Source: Pseudarthrobacter sp. GA104
GTDB taxonomy: Bacteria; Actinomycetota; Actinomycetes; Actinomycetales; Micrococcaceae
DNA length: 64,000 bases
Direction: 5' to 3'
Assembly (NCBI RefSeq): GCF_009741265.1
Contig: NZ_WOWL01000001.1
Location: forward strand, 3,410,001-3,474,000
The translations under genes and the position numbers were made by a program. The notes beneath the pieces were generated by a model. The model was not told the origin of the DNA and ran no database searches. It saw only the letters and a list, made by a program, of their open reading frames with translations. This document shows, one piece after another, positions 1-7,539 of the stretch. Positions within the stretch are counted from its first letter, which is position 1. Each line of letters starts with the position of its first letter.

Positions 1-1411
1 CGTCCTTGACCTGGCTGATCTCCTGCAGGATCCGTTCGGCGGCGCCGAAGAACATGGCCCCGTCCAGCCGGAGGACGGCGATGTGCTCGTCACCCTCGGC
101 GCGCGGACCGGGGATCTCCTCCCGCTGCACGCTGCTCAGCGAGGCGAACGTGCGCAGGGCAAAGAGGGCTGCCGCCGCGAGCCCTATCTGGATGGCAACG
201 ATCAGGTCGAACGCCACCGTGATGATCGCCGTCAGGATGAAGACGGCGGCGTCGGACCTGGTGGAGCGGAGGATCGCCGCAACGGTCCGCCGGGACACCA
301 TCCGCACCGCAGTGACCATCAGGACTCCGCCGAGGGCTGCCAGCGGAATCCGGCTGACCATGCCTGAGGCGAGGTAGACAATCGCGAGCAGCACCACGGC
401 GTGGACAGCGGCAGCCAGGCGGGTTTTTGCACCTGAGCGGACGTTCACGGCCGTCCGTGCGATGGCCCCGGTGGCGGGCATGCCGCCGAAGAGGCCCGCA
501 GCGATTGACGCCAGGCCCTGGCCTGTCAGTTCCCGGTCCGGGCTGTACGGTCCACTCGGTCTGCCGTCCGGCCCGGTCATTCCTGCCGCAACCCGGGCGG
601 ACAGCAACGACTCGATGGCCGCAAGGCAGGCGATGGCCACCGCGGGCATGGCCAGGCTGCCCAGCAGATCCAGGTCAAAGACGGGAACCGCGGGGGCGGG
701 CAGGGAATGCGGCAGGGGGCCGATCCTGGGGATGTCCAGCCGGAACAGCTCGGCGGCCGCCGTGGCGAGGAGCACCGCGATCAGGCTGGCGGGCAGGGCC
801 TTGAGCAGCTTCTGCACCAGGACCATCACGACGGCGATTCCCGCCACGACCGCGAGGGTCAGCAGGGCAGCCGGAACCGTTGCGGCGGATGCGGCTTCCA
901 CTGCAGCGATGAGGGTGTTGTGGCCCGGGACGCCGGATGTTCCGGTGGCGGGCGGAACCTGCTGGAGGAAGATAATGGCGGCGATCCCCAGGGTGAAGCC
1001 TTCCACCACGGGCCAGGGGATGAAAGCGACCGCCCGGCCCAGGCCGCTGAATCCCAGGACGCAGACCAGGAGCCCCGCCATGAGTGACAACGGGGCCACG
1101 CTGCCGGCGCCGTGGACTGCCACCACAGGGGCCAGCACCACAACCATGGCACCGGTCGGGCCGGACACCTGGACGGGTGATCCGCCCATCACGGCTGCCA
1201 CCAGGCCGGCGACGATCGCCGTGATGAGCCCGGCCTCCGCACCCACTCCCGAGCTGACGCCGAACGCCAGGGCCAGCGGCAAAGCAACAATGCCCACCGT
1301 GATGCCGGCCAGCAGGTCAGTCCGCCACGATGCTCCAAGTCCCGCGTAATCCAGCTTCGAGGGCAGGAACCGGCCGGGGTGCCGCCTGTCAGTGCTTACG
1401 CCCGGCTTCAC
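1..1411 (-). CDS. SulP-family anion permease with STAS domain (partial, C-terminus outside window)
   Basis: Membrane anion transporter (sulfate, bicarbonate or another anion; the substrate cannot be read from sequence). About 470 residues are visible. They begin with a soluble stretch ending in KLDYAGLGASWRTDLLAG, then the SulP signature region (GITVGIVALPLALAFGVSSG, GSPVQVSGPTGAM), a series of hydrophobic helices, the conserved ESLLSARVAAG segment, and the start of a cytoplasmic STAS domain (HIAVLRLDGAMFFGAAERIL) cut by the window edge. The GTG start at 1411 overlaps the stop codon of the upstream ArsR-type gene by 4 nt (GTGA), so the two are translationally coupled and the regulator probably controls its own transporter. 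SulP identity is firm; specificity is open. Confidence 0.93.
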   Translation of the reverse strand, partial: MKPGVSTDRRHPGRFLPSKLDYAGLGASWRTDLLAGITVGIVALPLALAFGVSSGVGAEAGLITAIVAGLVAAVMGGSPVQVSGPTGAMVVVLAPVVAVHGAGSVAPLSLMAGLLVCVLGFSGLGRAVAFIPWPVVEGFTLGIAAIIFLQQVPPATGTSGVPGHNTLIAAVEAASAATVPAALLTLAVVAGIAVVMVLVQKLLKALPASLIAVLLATAAAELFRLDIPRIGPLPHSLPAPAVPVFDLDLLGSLAMPAVAIACLAAIESLLSARVAAGMTGPDGRPSGPYSPDRELTGQGLASIAAGLFGGMPATGAIARTAVNVRSGAKTRLAAAVHAVVLLAIVYLASGMVSRIPLAALGGVLMVTAVRMVSRRTVAAILRSTRSDAAVFILTAIITVAFDLIVAIQIGLAAAALFALRTFASLSSVQREEIPGPRAEGDEHIAVLRLDGAMFFGAAERILQEISQVKD

Positions 1412-1788
1412 GAGGCGGGCCCGGCAGCGAGGTGCCCCGCAGGCAGCTGCTGCGCCAGCCGGAGCTGTTCGTTTGAATCGGCAAGGTTGTCCAGGAGGAA
1501 TGTCCGCGCGATGGCAAGCAGTTGGGAAATCCCGGGGTGCGCCAGCCGGTAGGTCACGGCATTGGCGGTGCGCACAGAGGTGACCACCTTGTGCTTGCGC
1601 AACGTGGCCAGGTGCTGGGAGAGGTGCGAGGCTTCAAGCCCGGTCTCCGCCAGGAGGTAGCTCACTGCTGCGGTCTCCTGCGGCGACGCTGCCAGCAGCT
1701 CAAGGATGCGGATCCTTGCAGGGTGCGCCAGCCCCTTGAAGAGGTTGGCCTTGATTTCGTACAGCGGAGCCTGGGCGGAAGGCAGCAC
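1408..1788 (-). CDS. ArsR/SmtB-type winged-helix transcriptional regulator
   Basis: Small DNA-binding repressor, 126 aa, with the ArsR-fold winged helix: a first helix (ANLFKGLAHPARIRILELLA), the helix-turn-helix (VSYLLAETGLEASHLSQHLATLRKHKVV) and a wing (TANAVTYRLAH). It contains no cysteine at all, so it cannot use the thiol metal site of classical ArsR or CadC; the inducer is unknown. The GTG start at 1788 has a GAGGAG-type ribosome site. It is cotranscribed with the SulP permease (4-nt overlap), and an AT-rich imperfect palindrome at 1833-1861 lies just upstream as a likely operator. ArsR-SulP pairing suggests a sensor of the transported anion or a linked metabolite (inference). Confidence 0.9.
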   Translation of the reverse strand: MLPSAQAPLYEIKANLFKGLAHPARIRILELLAASPQETAAVSYLLAETGLEASHLSQHLATLRKHKVVTSVRTANAVTYRLAHPGISQLLAIARTFLLDNLADSNEQLRLAQQLPAGHLAAGPAS

Positions 1789-1832
1789 GGGAAGCTCCTC
1801 GACGTGACACTGATGGCCAATGCGCCAGCGAA

Positions 1833-1861
1833 TTGATGGATTGATAAATTCATCATATCAA
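1833..1861. promoter_or_regulatory. Candidate ArsR operator
   Basis: An imperfect inverted repeat begins TTGAT and ends ATCAA, with internal GATTGAT and ATTCATCAT repeats. It is strikingly AT-rich against its GC-rich surroundings and is centred in the 120-bp gap between the divergent arsR-type gene (start 1788) and the dehydratase gene (start 1909). ArsR-family operators are typically short AT-rich inverted repeats of this kind. Binding is inferred, not shown. Confidence 0.55.
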
Positions 1862-1895
1862 GGTGGTGCAAGTCCCCTGCCAGGCGGGGCAACGA

Positions 1896-1901
1896 TAGGC
1901 T
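1896..1901 (+). promoter_or_regulatory. -10 hexamer TAGGCT, probable leaderless start
   Basis: TAGGCT lies 7 nt before the ATG at 1909, and no good Shine-Dalgarno sequence is visible. The spacing places the transcription start at or next to the start codon, as in leaderless actinobacterial mRNAs. Confidence 0.5.
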
Positions 1902-1908
1902 GGAACCC

Positions 1909-2370
1909 ATGACTATCAATCCGGACCTGCAGGGCCGAAGCTACCCTGCCGCAGAGGTGTACGACGTTGGCCGTGAGAAAATCCGCGAGTTCGCCCGCGC
2001 CGTGAAGGCCACCCATCCCGCGCACTTCGACGTCGACGCCGCCAAGGCCCTGGGCCACGCGGATCTTGTTGCCCCTCCGACGTTTGCCATCATCATCGCC
2101 CAGCGCGCCGACGCCCAGCTCATCGAGGATCCGGAAGCGGGCATCGACTTCTCCCGCGTGGTCCATGCAGACCAGCGCTTCACCCACCACCGGCCGATTT
2201 TCGCCGGAGACCGCCTCGTGGCGGAACTCCACGTCGACGGCGTCCGGGCCATGGGCGGCGGGGCAATGATCACCACACGTTCGGAGATCTTTGCCCTGGG
2301 TGCGGATGATTCCCGTGACCCCGTCACCACCACCACGTCGTCCATCCTGGTCCGCGGAGAGGGACAGTAA
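1909..2370 (+). CDS. MaoC-type dehydratase, N-terminal (FAS1-like) subunit, HadA-like
   Basis: 153-aa hot-dog-fold protein of the UPF0336/MaoC-N family, the non-catalytic or substrate-binding half of a (3R)-hydroxyacyl-thioester dehydratase. Recognisable segments are EVYDVGREKIREFARAVKATHP near the N-terminus, LVAPPTFAIIIAQRA, and VVHADQRFTHHRPIFAGDRLVAELHVDGVRAM. It is followed after 2 nt by the second MaoC subunit, which carries the catalytic Asp/His segment, and then by murB. In mycobacteria this pair (HadA/HadB) serves FAS-II mycolate synthesis. Micrococcaceae make no mycolates, so a role in general fatty-acid metabolism is more likely (inference). Confidence 0.85.
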   Translation: MTINPDLQGRSYPAAEVYDVGREKIREFARAVKATHPAHFDVDAAKALGHADLVAPPTFAIIIAQRADAQLIEDPEAGIDFSRVVHADQRFTHHRPIFAGDRLVAELHVDGVRAMGGGAMITTRSEIFALGADDSRDPVTTTTSSILVRGEGQ

Positions 2371-2372
2371 CC

Positions 2373-2810
2373 ATGAGCCACAGCATTCACGACCTCAGCG
2401 CCGGCCAGGAGATCGGCAGCCGCACCATCGAGGTCAGCCGCACCGACCTGGTCAAGTACGCCGGCGCATCCGGCGACTTCAACCCCATCCACTGGAACGA
2501 AGCCTTCGCCACCAGCGTGGAACTGCCCGGCGTCATCGCCCACGGCATGTTCACTATGGGCTCGGCCGTGCAGTTGGTCACTGACTGGGCAGGCGACCCG
2601 GCCGCCGTCGTCGACTTCCAGACCCGCTTCACCAAGCCCGTCCTGGTCACCGACACCACGGGCACCGACCAGCCCGGCGCCACCATCGAAGTCAGCGGCA
2701 TCATTGGCAAGCTCGACGCCGAGGCGAACACCGCGCGGGTTGACCTCACCGTTGTTTCCGCGGGACAAAAGGTCCTGATGAAGGCCCAGGCCGTCGTCCG
2801 GCTCAGCTGA
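2373..2810 (+). CDS. MaoC-type dehydratase, catalytic subunit, HadB-like
   Basis: 145-aa single hot-dog MaoC dehydratase. The hydratase 2 motif is present as YAGASGDFNPIHWNEAFA, followed by GVIAHGMFTMG. The Asp and His in DFNPIH form the expected catalytic dyad for syn-dehydration of (3R)-hydroxyacyl thioesters. It starts 2 nt after the preceding subunit with ribosome site GAGAGGGA, which fits a heterodimer made from a coupled mRNA. murB follows after 39 bp with its own probable leaderless promoter, so the dehydratase pair and murB may be transcribed partly independently. Confidence 0.88.
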   Translation: MSHSIHDLSAGQEIGSRTIEVSRTDLVKYAGASGDFNPIHWNEAFATSVELPGVIAHGMFTMGSAVQLVTDWAGDPAAVVDFQTRFTKPVLVTDTTGTDQPGATIEVSGIIGKLDAEANTARVDLTVVSAGQKVLMKAQAVVRLS

Positions 2811-2837
2811 GCCGGGAAGCGTGTCCCACTTTGCCGA

Positions 2838-2843
2838 TAGGGT
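2838..2843 (+). promoter_or_regulatory. -10 hexamer TAGGGT, probable leaderless murB start
   Basis: TAGGGT is followed by exactly 6 nt and then the GTG of murB at 2850. There is no separate ribosome-binding site. The pattern matches leaderless transcription and supports the GTG as the true start. Confidence 0.5.
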
Positions 2844-2849
2844 TGTCTG

Positions 2850-3917
2850 GTGACTTCCACCCTGCTTTCCCAGCTCACAACAGCCGCCGTCGGGGGCCCC
2901 GCCGGCACCTACATCGAGGCCCGCACCGAGGCTGAGATCATCGAGGCCGTCCGGTCAGCCGACGCTGCCGGGGAGCCCCTGCTGATCATCAGCGGAGGCT
3001 CCAACCTGCTGGTTTCCGACGACGGGTTCCCGGGTACGGTGGTGAAGATCGCCTCGGAAGGCTTCACGGTCAACGCGGAGGATTCCTGCGGCGGCGTGGC
3101 CGTGGTGGTGCAGGCCGGCCACAACTGGGACAGGCTGGTGGAATACGCTGTTCTGCACGCGTGGTCCGGGATTGAGGCCCTCGCCGGCATCCCGGGCTCC
3201 ACGGGGGCCACCCCGGTGCAAAACGTCGGCGCCTACGGCTCCGACGTGTCCCAGACCATCGCCGCCGTCCGGACCTGGGACCGCGAGCGGAACGCCGTCA
3301 AGACCTTCACGAACTCGGAGCTGAAGTTCGGCTACCGGGACTCCATCCTCAAACAGACCACCACCAATGGCTCGCCGCGTTACGTGGTGCTGACCGTGGA
3401 GTTCCAGCTGCCCATCGGCCGGATGAGCGCTCCCATCCGGTATGCGGAGCTGGCCCGCTCGCTGGGCGTGGAGCAGGGCAAGCGGGCCTACTCCACGGAC
3501 GTGCGCCGGGAAGTGCTGCGGCTGCGGGCATCAAAGGGAATGGTGCTGGACCCGGCGGACAGGGACACCTATTCCACGGGGTCGTTTTTCACCAATCCGA
3601 TCGTCCCCGCTGAAATCGCCGCAGCCCTTCCGGAAAAGGCACCCCGCTACCCGGCGGGCCATGACGGGATGGTGAAGTTGTCCGCGGCCTGGCTCATCGA
3701 CCAGGCGGGCTTCGGCAAGGGCTTTGGACTGGAGCCGGGCAGTGTGAGCGGGGGCCGGGCGTCCCTATCCACCAAGCACACCCTCGCCATTACCAACCGC
3801 GGCTCTGCCAGCGCTCAAGACGTGCTGGCGGTGGCGCGGGAGGTGCGCGCCGGCGTCGAAAGGCGCTTTGGCATCCGGCTGCACCCGGAACCACTGCTTA
3901 TCGGCTTGGAGCTTTAG
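2850..3917 (+). CDS. murB: UDP-N-acetylmuramate dehydrogenase
   Basis: FAD-dependent enzyme that reduces UDP-GlcNAc-enolpyruvate to UDP-MurNAc with NADPH in cytoplasmic peptidoglycan precursor synthesis. At 355 aa it has normal length. The FAD-binding domain carries LLIISGGSNLLVSDDGFPGTVV and GIEALAGIPGSTGATPVQNVGAYGSDV. The C-terminal substrate domain includes the serine-containing YSTGSFFTNPIV (the proton-donor serine lies in GSFF), AAWLIDQAGFGKG and a C-terminal HPEPLLIGLEL. The GTG start at 2850 is supported by a -10-like TAGGGT 6 nt upstream. Genes for a MaoC dehydratase pair followed by murB are a common order in actinobacteria. Confidence 0.97.
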   Translation: MTSTLLSQLTTAAVGGPAGTYIEARTEAEIIEAVRSADAAGEPLLIISGGSNLLVSDDGFPGTVVKIASEGFTVNAEDSCGGVAVVVQAGHNWDRLVEYAVLHAWSGIEALAGIPGSTGATPVQNVGAYGSDVSQTIAAVRTWDRERNAVKTFTNSELKFGYRDSILKQTTTNGSPRYVVLTVEFQLPIGRMSAPIRYAELARSLGVEQGKRAYSTDVRREVLRLRASKGMVLDPADRDTYSTGSFFTNPIVPAEIAAALPEKAPRYPAGHDGMVKLSAAWLIDQAGFGKGFGLEPGSVSGGRASLSTKHTLAITNRGSASAQDVLAVAREVRAGVERRFGIRLHPEPLLIGLEL

Positions 3918-3985
3918 CCCGGGCGGTGTCAGGGTCATCCACCACCCCGGGCCAGGCGCGCGGGCGGGCGGCCCGGAACCGGGCC

Positions 3986-3991
3986 TAAGAT
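3986..3991 (+). promoter_or_regulatory. -10 hexamer TAAGAT, probable leaderless start
   Basis: TAAGAT is followed by 6 nt and the ATG at 3998, with no Shine-Dalgarno sequence. This is the same geometry as at murB, asd and thyA in this window. Confidence 0.5.
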
Positions 3992-3997
3992 GGGCAC

Positions 3998-5107
3998 ATG
4001 GCTGTCGACCTGCACCGGCGCAACCCCAAAATCCTGGGCCGCCTGAGGATGGTTTCGCAGGGCCTCGCAGGGGGAACCCACGCGATCGGCCCGGTCGCCG
4101 AAGCGGTGCGTTGGATGACAGCCATGCAGGCGCAGGACCTCCAGGCAGCCATGTGGGCTGTGGGCGCCAGGGTGTCCGGATGCGGCCTCACCGATGTCCG
4201 ATCCGCCATTGATTCAGGTGCCGTGGTGCGGTCCTGGCCGATGCGCGGAACCTTGCACCTGGTAGCTCCGGAGGACCTGCGGTGGATGCTTGACCTCACA
4301 GCGGACCGGCTCACCAGGAGTATTGCCGCGCGGCACCGGGAACTGGAGATCACGTGGGCGGACATCGAGAAGTGCCGGGACATCGCGCTGGAGCATATTG
4401 CCGGGGCCGGTCCCGCCAGCCGCACCGAACTGTTCGCCGCCTTCGACGCAGCGGGGCAGCCGACCCGGGGCCAACGGGGCATCCACATCCTGGGGGCCCT
4501 GTGCCGGCACGCGTGGCTGGTTCAGGGGCCGCTGGCCAAGAACCAGCAGTTGCTGGTGCCCTTCGAGGAATGGATACCCGTTTCGCGCAGCCTGGAGCGG
4601 CAGGAAGCCGTCGCGGAGTTACTGCTGCGGTACCTCCGAAGCCACGGCCCTGCCACCCTTCGTGACTTCGCCTGGTGGACCCAGCTTCCCCTCACCGAGG
4701 TTCGCGCCGCCTTTGAGGACGCCAAGCATGAGTTGGTTGAGCTGGAATTCCGGGGCACAACCTATTGGCTGTCGGCTGAGACAGCATCTCTCCTTGACGG
4801 CGGCCTGCCCGGACAACGGTCCGTCCTCCTGCTGCCCGGCTTCGACGAGTTCCTGCTGGGCTATGCTGACCGGCGCGCGGTCCTGCCGCCCGAGCATTCC
4901 GACAGGATCGTGCCCGGCGGCAATGGCGTCTTCAAGAAGACACTGGTGGCCGGGGGAGAGGTGATCGGCACATGGTCCCGCGACGGCGCCGGCCCGCGCG
5001 CCGCCGTCGTGCCCGAACTCTTCGACGCCACCAAGCCGCTGGGGCCGGCCGCCAGGGCAGCGTTCGCCAAAGCCGCCCAACGCTACCTCACGTTCCTCAC
5101 TACCTGA
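3998..5107 (+). CDS. Winged-helix DNA-binding protein of the HTH_42 / AlkZ-like glycosylase superfamily
   Basis: 369-aa protein of the family that includes the crosslink-unhooking DNA glycosylases AlkZ and YcaQ. Diagnostic features: RWMTAMQAQDLQAAMWAVGARV near residues 38-59, where Q44-A-Q46-D47 sits where those enzymes carry their catalytic Q-x-Q/D motif; RSWPMRGTLHLVAPEDLRWML; GPATLRDFAWWTQLP (a second winged helix); and a C-terminal DEFLLGYADRRAVLPPEHSDRIVPGGNGVFKKTLVAGGEVIGTW region. Glycosylase activity is inferred from the family; many actinobacterial members are uncharacterised. It is an isolated gene with a probable leaderless promoter, convergent with asd across a long hairpin. Confidence 0.8.
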   Translation: MAVDLHRRNPKILGRLRMVSQGLAGGTHAIGPVAEAVRWMTAMQAQDLQAAMWAVGARVSGCGLTDVRSAIDSGAVVRSWPMRGTLHLVAPEDLRWMLDLTADRLTRSIAARHRELEITWADIEKCRDIALEHIAGAGPASRTELFAAFDAAGQPTRGQRGIHILGALCRHAWLVQGPLAKNQQLLVPFEEWIPVSRSLERQEAVAELLLRYLRSHGPATLRDFAWWTQLPLTEVRAAFEDAKHELVELEFRGTTYWLSAETASLLDGGLPGQRSVLLLPGFDEFLLGYADRRAVLPPEHSDRIVPGGNGVFKKTLVAGGEVIGTWSRDGAGPRAAVVPELFDATKPLGPAARAAFAKAAQRYLTFLTT

Positions 5108-5108
5108 C

Positions 5109-5185
5109 GACAAAGCAACGCGGGGTCACTTAAAGCCCCTCCGCGGGTGCGGATCGGGCGGTAAGTGACCCCGCGTAGCTTTGTC
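5109..5185. repeat. Long inverted repeat between convergent genes (bidirectional terminator or palindromic repeat)
   Basis: Two 24-nt arms, GACAAAGC...GGGGTCACTTA and its complement, pair with a single A-A mismatch around a 29-nt GC-rich loop. The element fills the gap between two convergent stop codons, starting 2 nt after one and ending 9 nt before the other. It could terminate both transcripts. Its core GGGGTCACTTA resembles the CTCTCACTTAA ends of the 101-bp palindromes at 26.6 and 58.5 kb, so it may belong to a related intergenic repeat family. Confidence 0.8.
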
Positions 5186-5194
5186 CGGGGGAAG

Positions 5195-6337
5195 TTACAG
5201 GTTCCCGGTGGCGATGTTGAGCATGCGGCGGAGCGGCTCGGCGGCGCCCCAGAGGAGCTGGTCGCCCACGGTGAAGGCGCTGATGTACTGCGGGCCCATT
5301 TCCATCTTGCGGATGCGGCCCACCGGGATGTCCAGGGTGCCGGAGGCGGCGACGGGGGTCAGGTCGGCCATGGAGGCTTCCTTGGTGTTCGGAACCACCT
5401 TGGCCCACTGGTTGTCCTCGTCGAGCAGCTTCTCGATCTCGGCGACGGACAGGTCCTCGCGGAGCTTCAACGTCAGGGCCTGGGAGTGGGAGCGCATGGC
5501 ACCGATCCGGACACAAAGGCCGTCCATGATCACGCGGTTTTCCTCGGAGGTGCCCAGGATCTTGTTGGTCTCCGCCCCGGCCTTCCACTCTTCCTTGGAC
5601 TGGCCGTTGCCCAGGTCCGCGTCGATCCAGGGGATCAGGGAACCGGCCAGCGGCACGCCGAACTGGGTGGCGTCAATGTCAGTCCGCTGGTGGGCCAGGA
5701 CCTTGCGGTCAATGTCCAGGATGGCCGACGCCGGATCGTCCAGTTCCGTGCTGACCTCGGCGTTGAGCGTGCCGAACTGGCTGAGGAGCTCACGCATGTG
5801 CCGTGCGCCGCCGCCAGAGGCAGCCTGGTAGGTCATGGAGGTGCCCCACTCCACCAGGCCGTTCTTGAACAGGCCGCCGAGGCCCATAAGCATGCACGAG
5901 ACCGTGCAGTTGCCGCCGATGAAGTCCTTGGTGCCGTTCACCAGGCCCTTGTCGATGACGTCCCGGTTGATCGGGTCCAGCACGATGATTGAATCGTCGT
6001 TCATGCGCAGGGTGGAGGCGGCGTCGATCCAGAGGCCGTCCCAGCCGCGGCTGCGCAGCTCGCCGTGGACCTGCTTGGTGTAGTCGCCGCCCTGGGCGGT
6101 GAGAATAATGGGCAGCTTAGCCAGCGTGTCGACGTCGAACGCGTTTTCGAGCTTGCCGGCGCTGCCTGCTGCTGTTCCAGCAAGCGTCGGCGCGGCACCT
6201 CCCGCGTTGGACGTGGAGAAGAACACCGGGTTGATGTTGGCGAAGTCGCCCTCGTCCTGCATGCGCTGCATCAGGACGGAACCGACCATGCCGCGCCATC
6301 CGACCAGGCCGACGGAAGGGGTAGCTGCTGTAGTCAT
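5195..6337 (-). CDS. asd: Aspartate-semialdehyde dehydrogenase, enterobacterial-type
   Basis: Makes L-aspartate semialdehyde from aspartyl phosphate, the branch point to lysine/diaminopimelate, threonine and methionine. 380 aa. The NADP fold begins [18 protein letters not shown]. The catalytic cysteine lies in [19 protein letters not shown], the active-site histidine region is [16 protein letters not shown], and [16 protein letters not shown] and [19 protein letters not shown] are conserved. These blocks match the E. coli-type enzyme much more closely than the roughly 340-aa type usual in other actinobacteria. The ATG at 6337 has a -10-like TAAACT 6 nt upstream. It is not adjacent to an aspartokinase here. 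Confidence 0.96.
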   Translation of the reverse strand: MTTAATPSVGLVGWRGMVGSVLMQRMQDEGDFANINPVFFSTSNAGGAAPTLAGTAAGSAGKLENAFDVDTLAKLPIILTAQGGDYTKQVHGELRSRGWDGLWIDAASTLRMNDDSIIVLDPINRDVIDKGLVNGTKDFIGGNCTVSCMLMGLGGLFKNGLVEWGTSMTYQAASGGGARHMRELLSQFGTLNAEVSTELDDPASAILDIDRKVLAHQRTDIDATQFGVPLAGSLIPWIDADLGNGQSKEEWKAGAETNKILGTSEENRVIMDGLCVRIGAMRSHSQALTLKLREDLSVAEIEKLLDEDNQWAKVVPNTKEASMADLTPVAASGTLDIPVGRIRKMEMGPQYISAFTVGDQLLWGAAEPLRRMLNIATGNL

Positions 6338-6343
6338 TCGTCC

Positions 6344-6349
6344 AGTTTA
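6344..6349 (-). promoter_or_regulatory. asd: -10 hexamer TAAACT, probable leaderless asd start
   Basis: On the minus strand TAAACT is separated by exactly 6 nt from the asd ATG at 6337, and no ribosome site is seen. The geometry is typical of leaderless mRNAs. Confidence 0.5.
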
Positions 6350-6418
6350 GACTTCGGAACCGGGACGGCGCAGTCGGTTACGTCACTGCCCGGTCCGGCA
6401 GTCACAACCGGCGGGGTG

Positions 6419-6856
6419 CTACCTGTCGAACTGGCGGGCAGTGGGCTCGGGGACTCCCCGTTCCGCGCGCAGGCGCTTGGCCCGGGAAGCCACGCTCGCC
6501 ATCCGCCCGGCGTACAAGACACCGCCGATTCCGGCAACGGTCAGGATCAGGGCGCCCCACAGCGGGTCCTGGCCGCGGCTGGTGGGTCCGGCCACCAGCA
6601 TGACGGAAAAAACCGCCACGGCCGCGAAGAAAGCCGCCATCAGCAGGAAGCCGCCGGCGGACCGCACCTGCGGGTGCGAGCTCGCCGTGACAACGCCGAG
6701 CTCTTCCCTGGCATAGCTGTGAAGCCTGCCCTCCGCGGTGCGGAACAGGATCCGCTTCTCACCCTGCGCCAAGGCCTGGTCGTGGGAGGCGCGGACCTGG
6801 TCGTCGGAGCCGGAAACGTTGCCCGGGTTGTTGCTGCCTGGAATGCCGTTCTGCAC
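6419..6856 (-). CDS. Two-TM membrane protein, third gene of the WXG cassette
   Basis: Unrecognised 145-aa protein. The N-terminal ~65 residues are polar (QNGIPGSNNPGNVSGSDDQVRASHDQALAQ), then come two hydrophobic helices (GGFLLMAAFFAAVAVFSVMLVAG and LWGALILTVAGIGGVLYAG) and a basic C-terminal tail (RAKRLRAERGVPEPTARQFDR). The GTG start at 6856 lies 1 nt beyond the stop of the 220-aa gene, so translation is coupled and the product probably acts with it. Possible roles are an immunity protein or a membrane anchor for the WXG-type effector encoded two genes upstream; this is inference from context only. Confidence 0.75.
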   Translation of the reverse strand: MQNGIPGSNNPGNVSGSDDQVRASHDQALAQGEKRILFRTAEGRLHSYAREELGVVTASSHPQVRSAGGFLLMAAFFAAVAVFSVMLVAGPTSRGQDPLWGALILTVAGIGGVLYAGRMASVASRAKRLRAERGVPEPTARQFDR

Positions 6857-6857
6857 G

Positions 6858-7520
6858 CTAGTCCTGTCGGATTGATCGGATGTGGTCCAGCACCTGGCTG
6901 TCGGTGAGGCCGTCGATTTCCCGGATGGGCTCCGCAGGGCCATCGATAATGCCGTATCCCACGGCCCAGCCCTGGCCGCTGCGTTTAACCAGCAATTGCT
7001 GCCCGGCCCCGTCCACCAGCAGCCGGATGGTGGCGCCGCCGGAGGGGTTCTCTTCGAGGTGCTTGCGCACAATGAAGAAGTTGACTTCCGCCGGCGTGGA
7101 ATCGGGGCGCTGGGCCATGGCGAACCAGCTAAGGTACGCGCGCGGCTGCAGCAGGATCCGGTAAGCGGGCGACTCCACAGACAGGACGTTGTCCACGGAG
7201 TCTGCGGTCAGCAGGTTGATCTGCACCCGTTTGGTTGCCTCCGCCAGTGCGCTGGTGACCGCGGCGACCGGGCCGTCGACGGACAGCTCACCGCCCGGTT
7301 CAACGGTGGCCGCACCGCGGGCCACCAGGGAGGAAGCGCCGGCAGAGAGAAGCGGGGCGTCGTCGAGTTCACCCTCCAGCCGGAGCGCTTTCGCGGATGC
7401 TTCGGCGCCCGGGCCGCGCCGGAGGTTCAGGAGCACCAGGAGTTCTGCGAAGCCAAAGCCGATGGCGTCCGGAAAGCCCTCGGCGGTTGAGGACCTGGCT
7501 GTGGTTGTTGTCTCAGTCAC
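6858..7520 (-). CDS. Soluble partner protein of WXG-type effector, EspG-like in outline
   Basis: 220-aa soluble protein with no signal peptide or membrane helix. It reads as a helix-rich front (FAELLVLLNLRRG), a small winged element (SLVARGAATVEPGGELSVDGPVAAVTSALAEA), then beta-rich segments (AYRILLQPRAYLSWFAMAQ, VNFFIVRKHLEENPSGGATIRLLVDGAGQQLLVKRSGQGWAVGYG). That order resembles EspG-type chaperones of type VII secretion, which start with a small winged element followed by an alpha/beta domain, but I cannot confirm homology by eye. It lies 19 bp after the WXG100-type gene and 1 nt before a two-TM protein gene. A dedicated chaperone or antitoxin role is inferred. Confidence 0.7.
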   Translation of the reverse strand: MTETTTTARSSTAEGFPDAIGFGFAELLVLLNLRRGPGAEASAKALRLEGELDDAPLLSAGASSLVARGAATVEPGGELSVDGPVAAVTSALAEATKRVQINLLTADSVDNVLSVESPAYRILLQPRAYLSWFAMAQRPDSTPAEVNFFIVRKHLEENPSGGATIRLLVDGAGQQLLVKRSGQGWAVGYGIIDGPAEPIREIDGLTDSQVLDHIRSIRQD

Positions 7521-7539
7521 TGAATGTTCTCCTCAGTTT

